Assembly: GCF_019417665.1 (NCBI RefSeq)
Contig: NZ_DXUU01000078.1
Coordinates: 1 to 7,945, forward strand
From: Ruminococcus sp.
GTDB taxonomy: Bacteria > Bacillota > Clostridia > Oscillospirales > Ruminococcaceae
Length of the DNA: 7,945 nt
Direction of reading: 5' to 3'
This document shows, piece after piece, positions 1 through 6,410 of the stretch; the stretch's first letter is position 1, and each line of letters starts with the position of its first letter. The notes beneath the pieces were generated by a model, which was not told where the DNA came from, made no database searches, and saw only the letters and a list, made by a program, of their open reading frames with translations. Made by a program: the position numbers and the translations under genes.

Positions 1-347
1 TTGAAAAGCTCATCCGGCAGTATGACCGCCCGGTGAGCTTTTTCTATTGCGATCCACCGTATTTTTCCACGGAGGATTATTACAAAGATGTCGGGTTTAC
101 AGCAAAAGATCATGTCAGATTGCGTGATACATTGCTGCATATTTCGGGAAAATTTTTAGTTTCCTACAACGACTGTCCGGAAATCCGGGAACTTTGGGAC
201 AATCCGAATATCCATATGGAAGAAATCAGCAGACTAAACAATCTGGCACAGAGGTACGACGGCGGATGTATGTACAATGAGCTGTTGATTTCCAATTACG
301 ATACCAGCGAGAGAGCGAAAATGACAAGGCAGCTCTCTCTTTTTTGA
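1..347 (+). CDS. DNA adenine methylase (D12 class), C-terminal part, cut by window start
   Basis: This is the C-terminal part of an N6-adenine DNA methyltransferase. The frame is open from base 3 with no start in view, so the gene begins upstream; the GTG at 33 is internal. The sequence FFYCDPPYF (about 39-65) carries the DPPY catalytic motif of amino-methyltransferases, which binds the target adenine and S-adenosylmethionine. Downstream, FLVSYND and a NELLISN segment near the end match the usual C-terminal part of D12-class (Dam/MboIIA-type) enzymes. About 114 residues are visible and the family is usually 250-320, so over half is missing to the left. Such orphan methylases are common in conjugative elements of Clostridia, where they may protect transferred DNA from host restriction; that role is inferred. 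It ends 21 bases before the next gene, suggesting one operon. The target sequence cannot be read from this fragment. Confidence 0.9.
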   Translation, partial: EKLIRQYDRPVSFFYCDPPYFSTEDYYKDVGFTAKDHVRLRDTLLHISGKFLVSYNDCPEIRELWDNPNIHMEEISRLNNLAQRYDGGCMYNELLISNYDTSERAKMTRQLSLF

Positions 348-368
348 CGATGATGGAGGAATTGATGT

Positions 369-611
369 ATGAAAAAAGTGATTTTTTCACAGATTTTAGC
401 CGGAAACGGCGTGACAAATTTCAGCGGGCTGTTTGATGAAAATGGCCTGCCGGTGCGTGTGGAACTGGAGAAAAATGCGGACGGCGTCGTCCTTACCGTT
501 CTGCGCAGAGAATTATCGGAGGACGAACAGCAGGAAATCTGCATGGATTATGAACACTGCCAGGATTGTCCGCTGTGGGAACAATGCGATGCGGAGTGTG
601 ATGAAATATGA
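369..611 (+). CDS. small cysteine-rich hypothetical protein (80 aa)
   Basis: I do not recognise the family. The ATG at 369 has a good GGAGGA ribosome site at 355-360 with eight bases of spacing, and it lies 21 bases after the methylase stop, so it is probably co-transcribed. The first half reads as a small beta-rich fold (MKKVIFSQILAGNGVTNFSG, then DENGLPVRVELEKN). The C-terminal 25 residues hold five cysteines spaced C-x5-C-x2-C-x5-C-x3-C, ending in acidic residues. That spacing could bind zinc or an iron-sulfur cluster, but no known signature is complete. There is no signal peptide or membrane segment, so it should be cytoplasmic. The protein is acidic overall. It is probably an accessory gene of the conjugative element; function unknown. 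Confidence 0.75.
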   Translation: MKKVIFSQILAGNGVTNFSGLFDENGLPVRVELEKNADGVVLTVLRRELSEDEQQEICMDYEHCQDCPLWEQCDAECDEI

Positions 612-724
612 TCCTTGATTGGTTCTGTACAAAAATTCGTTCGCCGACTTTTTCGGTAAGGTTCAGCAACAAAAAAACGCATTACAGCACGTATTTTCGT
701 GCTTTTTTGAAAGGAAGTTTGTAT
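612..724 (+). other. intergenic leader before the surface-protein gene
   Basis: This 113-base non-coding stretch separates the methylase/small-protein pair from the surface-protein operon. It holds a weak hairpin (CCGA and TCGG arms, 644-656), an A7 run (671-677), the terminator-like hairpin at 686-708 and the ribosome site at 711-717. The frame of the surface protein is open back to an ATG at 608, but the translated leader has no signal-peptide character and the stretch looks structured, so I treat it as untranslated. I see no promoter with both boxes well matched and correctly spaced. Confidence 0.6.
686..708 (+). terminator. intrinsic terminator-like hairpin, possible attenuator
   Basis: AGCACG (686-691) pairs perfectly with CGTGCT (698-703) across a six-base TATTTT loop and is followed by five T residues (704-708), the form of a short rho-independent terminator. 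It ends two bases before the ribosome site (AAGGAAG, 711-717) of the surface-protein gene. A new promoter could hardly fit between the T-run and that ribosome site, so transcripts reaching the gene must pass through the hairpin. It may therefore reduce or regulate read-through rather than simply end the upstream operon. The stem is only six pairs, so strength is uncertain. Confidence 0.55.
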
Positions 725-3700
725 ATGTTCAAAAACAAAATATTGAAAAAACTGGGCGCAGGTCTGATGGCAGGACTCTGCGCTTTTTCTATGCTGGGAA
801 CTTCGATGGGAGGTTCATACAAAACAAGCGCAGCAAGTACATCGACGGAAAATGCTGCATTCCCATCCGCTGATACGGTCATTGCAAAGGCAGCAACGCT
901 TCTGGGAACGCCTTACACCTTCGGGAACAAAGGTTATTCTGGTATCTACACCCAGGGTGCATATGCACCGCTGTCCGTCAGCACGATCAACAGTCTTGGT
1001 ATCGACTGTTCCGGACTTGTGTACTACACGCTGACCCAGCTGGGGTACAGTACATCGGGATTTTCGTGGAACAATCCCGTTCCTGTGGACACAGCACATT
1101 GGCTGACGGTCAGTGACAGCTGTACGATTACCTACGGCGGAAAGACATCCAACATTGACATTGAAAAACAGAACGTCAAAACGGAGGAGCACCCCTACTG
1201 GGAATGCGCCGACGGCTCCACCATCACGGCTGGTTCGGTAGTGGTTGCGGAGACAAAAAACATCAACCATGCCTGGATTTACATGGGCGAGTTCAATTCC
1301 CGAAACGATGTGGTATCCTATCTGAAAAGCATCGGCGTTCCGGAAAGTCTTATCACTTCATCAACAGTCGGCAGTGGAAACGGCGACGGCGGTACCCACT
1401 GGCGCATTGAATCCAACGGTTCTCAAGGTGTGGTTATTAACAATAATACAGACGGTAAAAAAACAACTGCGCTGAATACTTCGGCATTTCGCATTACCCA
1501 GAATGATGCGACTTTCCGTATCAAAAAGTGTCTGGACGGAACGTCTCAGATTGTCGGCAAATCCACAGTGGACGGCAGCACGGCGAGATATGGAGTGTAT
1601 AGCGACCAGTCTTGCAAAACAAAGGTTGGAGAAATCATAATTGGCGCAGACGGGACTGGTTCGATAAAGCTGCCGATCGGAAGCTATTACGTCAAAGAAA
1701 TATCCGCTCCGAAGGGCTATGCACTTTCCACAAAGGTTTACACATTGAAAGCCAACCAGACTGTGACGGTTTATGAGAAATTTCAGACCGGAACAATTCA
1801 AATCAATAAGACTTCTGAAGATAATGTTGTGAAAGATATCGAATTCAAGGTGACTGGTTCGGACGGAAGTTCGTATACAAAAAAGACCGATTCAAAGGGC
1901 ATTGCGGAGTTCTCTGCGCTCAATGTTTACGATATGAAAACGGGAAAAGCTGTGACTTATACGGTTTCCGAAATCAATGTTGCCACAAGATATGAAACGC
2001 CAAAGGCACAAAATGTGACGCTGACAAGCGGAAATGCAGACCTGACGGTTACCGCTAATTTTGTCAATGATCTGAAAAAGGGTTCGATCAAAATTAATAA
2101 GCAGTCAGAAGATGGTGAGAACGGAGATCGTGAATTTACCATTACCGGCGGTGGAAGTATCTACACAGTGAAAACTGGTTCTGATGGCATTGCGATTCTC
2201 AGTGATATTCCTGTTTACGACAGCAATAACCAGAAAATTGTGTACACCATTTCCGAGAAAAATGTTCCGATTAAATATGTTGTTCCAGCAGACCAGACCG
2301 CTACGCTGACTGCGGATGCAACTGTGGATGTCACATTTGAAAATGTGCTGAAAAAATTTACTGCCGAGGTTGTAAAGAAAGATGCTGAAACAGTCACGGC
2401 GCAAGGAGATGCGACTCTTGCCGGAGCGGTATATGGGTTGTATCTGGATGGCGATCTTGTAGACACCTATACCACTGATTCGGATGGATACTTCAAGACA
2501 AAAGAATATGTCTGCGGCAGCTATACGATTCAGGAAATTTCCCCATCTGAAGGCTATCTATTGGATGAAACTGTGTATTCTGTTGGTGCGGAAGCCAAGA
2601 ACTATACTGCAGAAAGTAACATGATTTCCGTTGCTGTGACAGAGGATGCGGTCAAGGGAAACATCTCCATCATGAAGCATTCTGATGATGGCAGCACACA
2701 GATTGAAACACCCGAAGTTGGAGCAGAATTTGAGATATACCTTAAGAGTGCCGGCAGTTATGAAACTGCAAAGGATTCCGAAAAAGACTACCTTATCTGT
2801 GATGAAAATGGATTTGCAAAGACAAAGGATCTGCCATACGGCGTGTATACGGTACATCAGACAGCCAGTTGGGAAGGCACGGAACTCATTTCAGATTTTG
2901 ATGTCACTATCAGTGAAAACGGTAAAACCTATGCGTTTCTTTTGAACAATCGGGAGTTTGAGAGTTATGTCAAGGTGGTAAAGGTGGATTCCGAAACAGG
3001 CAATATCATCCCTTACGAGGGCGCTGGCTTTGCCATTTACGACGCTGACGGAAACAAGATTTCCATGTCCTACAGTTATCCTGCGCTCACGACGATAGAC
3101 GTCTTTTATACCAATTCTGAGGGCTATCTGATCACTCCGGAAGTCCTTCCCTATGGCGAATATTCGCTGGTTGAGGTACAAGCTCCCTATGGATATGTGC
3201 TGGACAGTACGCCTGTGCCCTTTGCAATTTCCGCTGAAAGTGCAGAGGAAGAAAACGCTTTGACCATTGTAAAAGTGAACAAGGAAAATACTGCGCAAAA
3301 AGGCAGAATCAGCATTCAGAAAACCGGCGATGTTTTCAGTTCCGTCACTGCACTGGGCAGTGCGATTTCCATTGATGAAAACGGAGTTGTTCATGAGGAC
3401 GGACAGACCACATATACCCCTGTTTTTGAGAAAAAAGGGCTTGCCGGCACTGTATATCAGGTGATTGCAAGCGAGGATATTGTGACGCTGGACGGCACGA
3501 TTCGTGCCAATGCAGGAGATGTTGTGGCAGAATTGACAACTGACGAAAACGGTTATGCGGAAACGGATTTATTGTACCTCGGTAAGTATGAGGTTAAGGA
3601 GATTCAAGCGCCTTACGGCTATGTATTGAACAGCGAATCGCAGTTTGTAGAGCTTGTGTATGCTGGGCAGGAAGTCGCTGTGAGAGATACGGTAAATCAG

Positions 3701-4252
3701 GCATTTGTCAACGACTATCAGGGCGTGGAAATCAGTCTGGAAAAGGTTATGGAAAGCGATGAAACCTTTGGCATCTCGGCAGAAAATAGTGCAGTCAACG
3801 TTCGATTTGGATTGTTTGCAGCGGAAGAAATTGTGGCTTCTAACGGCTCAGCGATTCCTGCGGATGGTTTCATTGCGGAGGTTTCTCTGGATGAAAATAT
3901 GACTGCGGTGATCGCAGAGAAAATCCCGTTTGGCAAGTATTATGTGCAGGAAATTGCAACCGATGAACGCTATATCCTGAACGGCAAAAAGTATCTTGTG
4001 GACTTTGAATATATGGGACAGGAAGTCACAACAGTCAATATTGATTGCGGTCAGTTTGAAAATGAGCTGAAGCGTGGGAAAATCGAAGGAATCAAAGTAA
4101 GAGCCTGTTCAGTATCTTTTTATGTGCGGATTTTCGAGCATAATTTTGTCGTTTACAAGGAAAAAATCCGCAGGCATACTGACGTATGGCAAGGATTTTC
4201 GACGCAGTTAACGGCAAAATTTGCCGAAAAGACGTGCAAAAAAAGATGCTGA
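725..4252 (+). CDS. NlpC/P60 - Cna-B repeat surface protein, N-terminal part (gene broken by a miniature element)
   Basis: A 1175-residue secreted protein. The ATG at 725 is chosen because AAGGAAG (711-717) precedes it by seven bases and a signal peptide follows directly (KNKILKK, then a hydrophobic core, likely cleavage near residues 35-37). The ATG at 608 would put 39 unrelated residues in front. Residues about 50-230 form an NlpC/P60 cysteine peptidase: DCSG with Cys95, NHAWIYMG with His182, and a possible third residue His225. This family cleaves peptidoglycan stem peptides. From residue about 263, eight Cna-B/SpaA-like repeats follow, starting near 264, 357, 453, 546, 645, 747, 860 and 1000. 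Several carry the E-x-x-AP-x-GY strand holding the isopeptide-catalysing Glu (KEISAPKGY, KEIQAPYGY, VEVQAPYGY); the fifth repeat has Gln (VHQTAS) there and may lack the bond. Native sequence ends at Val1125. The last 50 residues, starting RACSVSF, are encoded by the inserted element, which also supplies the stop. The product should be secreted but has no wall anchor. Confidence 0.88.
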   Translation: MFKNKILKKLGAGLMAGLCAFSMLGTSMGGSYKTSAASTSTENAAFPSADTVIAKAATLLGTPYTFGNKGYSGIYTQGAYAPLSVSTINSLGIDCSGLVYYTLTQLGYSTSGFSWNNPVPVDTAHWLTVSDSCTITYGGKTSNIDIEKQNVKTEEHPYWECADGSTITAGSVVVAETKNINHAWIYMGEFNSRNDVVSYLKSIGVPESLITSSTVGSGNGDGGTHWRIESNGSQGVVINNNTDGKKTTALNTSAFRITQNDATFRIKKCLDGTSQIVGKSTVDGSTARYGVYSDQSCKTKVGEIIIGADGTGSIKLPIGSYYVKEISAPKGYALSTKVYTLKANQTVTVYEKFQTGTIQINKTSEDNVVKDIEFKVTGSDGSSYTKKTDSKGIAEFSALNVYDMKTGKAVTYTVSEINVATRYETPKAQNVTLTSGNADLTVTANFVNDLKKGSIKINKQSEDGENGDREFTITGGGSIYTVKTGSDGIAILSDIPVYDSNNQKIVYTISEKNVPIKYVVPADQTATLTADATVDVTFENVLKKFTAEVVKKDAETVTAQGDATLAGAVYGLYLDGDLVDTYTTDSDGYFKTKEYVCGSYTIQEISPSEGYLLDETVYSVGAEAKNYTAESNMISVAVTEDAVKGNISIMKHSDDGSTQIETPEVGAEFEIYLKSAGSYETAKDSEKDYLICDENGFAKTKDLPYGVYTVHQTASWEGTELISDFDVTISENGKTYAFLLNNREFESYVKVVKVDSETGNIIPYEGAGFAIYDADGNKISMSYSYPALTTIDVFYTNSEGYLITPEVLPYGEYSLVEVQAPYGYVLDSTPVPFAISAESAEEENALTIVKVNKENTAQKGRISIQKTGDVFSSVTALGSAISIDENGVVHEDGQTTYTPVFEKKGLAGTVYQVIASEDIVTLDGTIRANAGDVVAELTTDENGYAETDLLYLGKYEVKEIQAPYGYVLNSESQFVELVYAGQEVAVRDTVNQAFVNDYQGVEISLEKVMESDETFGISAENSAVNVRFGLFAAEEIVASNGSAIPADGFIAEVSLDENMTAVIAEKIPFGKYYVQEIATDERYILNGKKYLVDFEYMGQEVTTVNIDCGQFENELKRGKIEGIKVRACSVSFYVRIFEHNFVVYKEKIRRHTDVWQGFSTQLTAKFAEKTCKKRC
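4098..4100. repeat. left TAA target-site duplication of the inserted element
   Basis: TAA directly precedes the GAGCC end at 4101, and the same TAA follows the GGCTC end at 4261-4263. Keeping only one copy rejoins the interrupted reading frame exactly, which supports its being a target-site duplication. Three bases is short, so this argument rests mainly on the frame restoration. Confidence 0.75.
4101..4121 (+). repeat. left terminal inverted repeat
   Basis: It begins GAGCCTGTTCAG and ends in a T-run. It matches the complement of the right end at 20 of 21 positions and the repeat starting at 7895 at 19 of the first 20 positions. Read in the frame of the surface protein it encodes RACSVSF. 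Confidence 0.85.
4152..4180 (+). promoter_or_regulatory. possible outward promoter inside the miniature element
   Basis: TTTACA (4152-4157) matches the -35 consensus TTGACA at five of six bases. CATACT (4175-4180) matches the -10 TATAAT at four of six, with an optimal 17-base spacer. It points toward the anchor half of the surface gene and the sortase operon. If active it could keep downstream genes transcribed after the insertion. Chance matches are common in AT-rich DNA, and the -10 box overlaps a small hairpin, so this is only a candidate. Confidence 0.3.
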
Positions 4253-4260
4253 ACAGGCTC
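4240..4260 (-). repeat. right terminal inverted repeat
   Basis: Read on the - strand it begins GAGCCTGTTCAGCATC followed by a T-run, the mirror of the left end with a single mismatch. It contains the TGA (4250-4252) that stops the upstream half of the surface protein, and its A-run belongs to the A7 tract at 4238-4244. Confidence 0.85.
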
Positions 4261-4263
4261 TAA
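4261..4263. repeat. right TAA target-site duplication
   Basis: This is the second copy of the TAA found at 4098-4100. Joining base 4100 to base 4264 gives GTA AAC GAA, so the reading frame continues as KVNESDEP with no change needed. Confidence 0.75.
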
Positions 4264-5285
4264 ACGAATCCGATGAACCGCTGGAGAATGCACTGTTTGG
4301 ATTATTCTCATCTGATTGTGATGAATTCATCGCCGATAATGCATATATGACGGCTGAGTCCGATGAAAATGGATATTTTGCGTTTGATAAAGTTCCTTAC
4401 GGCGAGTATATTGTCAGAGAAATCAAAGCTCCCACAGGCTACATTCTCAGTGAGGAAAGCTATCCTGTGACAATTTCTGTGGACGGTGAAATTGTGGAAA
4501 TTACAGCTGAAAACAAGCCGATTACCATTGAAATCTCCAAACAGGATGTGTATGGAGAAGAGCTTTCCGGCGCAGAAATGGAGCTTATCAACAGCGATGA
4601 AGAAACGGTTGAAAAATGGACTTCCGACGGCACAAACCATGTTGTTACTGAGCTTCCTGCCGGAGATTACACACTGAAAGAAATCGCCGCACCAGTTGGC
4701 TATGTGATTGCAACCGATATCAATTTTACAGTCGACGTTTACGGCAATGTTACTGTAGAAAACGTAGACGCAGTCGCTGTTTCGGAAGACGGCAATCCGC
4801 TAATTGTCATGATTGATAATACCACAAAAGTGCGGATCTCCAAACAGGATATCACCACCGGCGAGGAACTGTCCGGTGCTGATTTGCAGATCATTGACAA
4901 GAACGGGGACGTGATCGAGGAATGGACTTCTACCAACGAGCCGCATTATCTCGAGGCAGTTCTCAAAGCTGGCGAAACTTACACGCTGCATGAAGTCATT
5001 GCACCGGACGGCTACGCTATTGCAAATGATGTGGAATTCACGGTGAATGCAGACGATACAGTGACTGAAGTTGTCATGTACGATGAAGCGATTCCGGTAA
5101 CAAAATCTACGCCCAATACCGGCGACAGCGGCCGAAATCCGCTGGCGTATCTGATGCTGGCTGGCAGTGTGGTTATTTTCACGGCGCTTATTATCAGCAG
5201 AAAAAAGAAGCGCAGAAGTGAAAAGGCTGATAAAAACGCCGCTTTCTGCCCGGATTTTGTTGAGGTGGAACATGAAAACGAATAA
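4264..5285 (+). pseudogene. C-terminal half of the Cna-B surface protein: three repeats and a sortase sorting signal, no start of its own
   Basis: The downstream half of the gene broken by the 160-bp element, about 340 residues. It completes the ninth Cna-B repeat (LENALFGLFSS to REIKAPTGY) and adds two similar repeats, from about 4521 (ISKQDVYGEELSGAEM) and 4827 (ISKQDITTGEELSGAD), each with a KEIAAPVGY or HEVIAPDGY strand. It ends in a cell-wall sorting signal: TPNTGD (5109-5126, LPXTG-like), a hydrophobic segment of about 19 residues and the basic tail SRKKKRR, followed by about 20 charged residues, a longer tail than usual. The frame is open back to a TTG at 4221 inside the element, but that TTG lacks a ribosome site and so does the first internal ATG (4347). 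Without a signal peptide this half could not be exported, so I call it a pseudogene unless the frame is restored. The 3' end overlaps the sortase gene by 14 bases, a sign that the substrate and its sortase were translated together. Confidence 0.82.
5109..5216 (+). other. cell-wall sorting signal (TPNTGD, hydrophobic helix, basic tail)
   Basis: It has the three parts of a sortase substrate signal: the TPNTGD pentapeptide-type motif at 5109-5126, a membrane segment PLAYLMLAGSVVIF continuing to LIIS, and the basic stop-transfer run RKKKRR. Sortases cut between Thr and Gly of this motif and join the Thr to peptidoglycan or to a pilin lysine. The class B sortase right next to it is the likely partner, although classical class B enzymes prefer NPQTN-like signals. 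Confidence 0.8.
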
Positions 5286-6048
5286 GAAAAAAGCAATCCG
5301 CATGGGGCTGGCTGTGATCGCAGCTGCTCTCCTCTGCGGGGGAATGTATCTGCTGTTTGGGAACGATATTGCGCAGAAAATGAAATGGAATCAAATCAAG
5401 GGATATGCGCCGGATTCTGAGGTATGCGAAGCGTTGGACGAAGCTGTTCAGTTGAATGAAAATCTTGGAATCACACAGGAAACCGCAGATGAATTGACAT
5501 CTCAGGTGCAGGAATTAAGGGAAGCCTATGACAATTCCATCGGCTGGATCTATGTGCCGGATACACATATCAACTATCCAATTATGCAGTCAAGTGACAA
5601 CGATTTTTACTTGCATCATGGGGCGGACGGCAGCTATCTGTACGCCGGTTCCATCTTTTTGGATTACCGCTGTAACGCCGATTTTTCAGATGTTTCCAAT
5701 ATTTTATACGGCCACAATATGAGCAACCGTTCCATGTTTGCAGATGTGATAAATTTCACCGACAGAACATATTTTGACAGCCACCGCTATGGCTGGCTAA
5801 CCGCAGAAAATGATGTGTATTGCGTGTATTTTTTCGGGGTGGACGTGACGGAAAATACCGGAGGAATTTACAACACTGAATCCGACTGGCGGACAGTGAT
5901 GGGCGAAGTTATAAACCGTGCGGTAATTTACGATGACATTGAAATTGCCGATACGGATCGTCTTGTGATGCTGTCCACTTGCACTGGGGCAAACAGCTCT
6001 TCCCGGACAGTTCTGGTTGGAAAAATCATGGAGGGTGAAAATACATGA
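5272..6048 (+). CDS. class B sortase
   Basis: A 258-residue membrane-anchored cysteine transpeptidase that attaches surface proteins to the wall or links pilin subunits. The ATG at 5272 is chosen for its GAGG ribosome site (5262-5265) and because a basic N-terminus (KTNKKKAIR) plus a hydrophobic helix (residues about 11-29) follow at once. A charged helical linker runs to about residue 85. The catalytic domain starts at IGWIYVPDT and contains YGHNM with His148, LSTC with Cys237 and SSRTVLVGK with Arg245, the full sortase triad. The YGHNM motif and the long N-terminal helical part are typical of class B. It overlaps the end of the surface-protein gene by 14 bases and the next gene by four, so all three are translationally coupled. 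Its natural substrate is probably the neighbouring TPNTG protein. Class B sortases of this type are regularly found in Clostridia conjugative elements. Confidence 0.93.
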   Translation: MKTNKKKAIRMGLAVIAAALLCGGMYLLFGNDIAQKMKWNQIKGYAPDSEVCEALDEAVQLNENLGITQETADELTSQVQELREAYDNSIGWIYVPDTHINYPIMQSSDNDFYLHHGADGSYLYAGSIFLDYRCNADFSDVSNILYGHNMSNRSMFADVINFTDRTYFDSHRYGWLTAENDVYCVYFFGVDVTENTGGIYNTESDWRTVMGEVINRAVIYDDIEIADTDRLVMLSTCTGANSSSRTVLVGKIMEGENT

Positions 6049-6395
6049 AATTAATTATGAGTACAAGAACAAAAAAGATGATGATTGCAGTGGCTGTAGT
6101 GATTGTGATGACCACTTTTTGCAGCCTGACGGTTTTCGCAGACGGCGAGGTAGCTGGTGCGGTGGAAAACACTTGGAATTCTGCCAAAGGGCAGATCAAA
6201 ACGATTGTGGACAATGTGGTATTCCCCGTAATTGACGTAATTCTGGCGATTTTGCTGTTTGTGAAGATCGCAACTTCATACATGGATTATCGCAAGCATG
6301 GGCAATTTGAATGGACGGCTCCGGCGATTCTGTTCGGTTGTCTGATATTTTCTCTGACTGCACCACTGTATTTGTGGAGTATTGTCGGGCTTTAA
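6045..6395 (+). CDS. small exported two-helix membrane protein, VirB2/DUF3852-like conjugation component
   Basis: A 116-residue protein. The ATG at 6045 overlaps the sortase stop (ATGA) and has GGAGG at 6030-6034 ten bases upstream; a second ATG at 6057 has no better site. Residues 1-32 look like a signal peptide (basic TRTKK, hydrophobic core, VFA followed by DG). The mature part has a short amphipathic stretch (ENTWNSAKGQIKTIVDNV), a hydrophobic helix (about 57-75), a basic loop containing YRKHGQFEW and a second helix (about 92-113). This signal peptide plus two helices is the layout of VirB2/TrbC-type pilins, and the loop and C-terminus recall DUF3852 proteins found in Firmicute conjugative elements; the name is from memory and not verified. 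It likely sits in the membrane as part of the mating channel. Confidence 0.75.
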   Translation: MKLIMSTRTKKMMIAVAVVIVMTTFCSLTVFADGEVAGAVENTWNSAKGQIKTIVDNVVFPVIDVILAILLFVKIATSYMDYRKHGQFEWTAPAILFGCLIFSLTAPLYLWSIVGL

Positions 6396-6410
6396 GGAAA
6401 GGATGCAAAT

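Larger units (their letters stand above)
4101..4260. mobile_element. 160-bp miniature inverted-repeat transposable element (MITE-like)
   Basis: The two ends are inverted repeats of about 21 bp: GAGCCTGTTCAGTATCTTTT at 4101-4120 against the complement of the segment ending GATGCTGAACAGGCTC at 4260. They have one mismatch (T/C at position 13, which becomes a G-U pair in + strand RNA), and weaker similarity continues inward to about 38 bp. A TAA flanks both sides. The interior is highly structured: TGCGGATTTT (4125-4134) pairs with AAAATCCGCA (4163-4172), CATAC (4175-4179) with GTATG (4184-4188), and CGGCAAA (4212-4218) with TTTGCCG (4220-4226). It has no transposase, so it is non-autonomous and must be moved in trans. 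Ends starting GAG with a TNA-type duplication resemble the IS1031 group of the IS5 family; that assignment is tentative. It splits the Cna-B gene. Confidence 0.87.

Noticed and set aside
612..685. Sigma-A promoter upstream of the surface gene
   Set aside because: TTGATT at 615-620 lacks a -10 box at 16-18 bases, and no other pair of boxes is convincing.
608..724. Upstream ATG at 608 as start of the surface protein, overlapping the previous stop
   Set aside because: The extra 39 residues precede a complete signal peptide, the stretch contains a terminator-like hairpin, and the ATG at 725 has its own ribosome site.
4212..4226. CGGCAAA-A-TTTGCCG palindrome as a terminator
   Set aside because: The arms leave a one-base loop and no T-run follows on either strand; it is more likely part of the element's fold or a protein-binding palindrome.
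4101..4260. Group I/II intron, intein or riboswitch instead of a transposable element
   Set aside because: It is too short and lacks intron domain V or splice-end signals. The translated insert has no intein motifs. Inverted ends and a target duplication explain it better.
4221..4263. TTG at 4221 as a genuine start of the anchor half
   Set aside because: There is no ribosome site at the right distance, the first 14 codons lie in the transposable element, and the product would lack a signal peptide.
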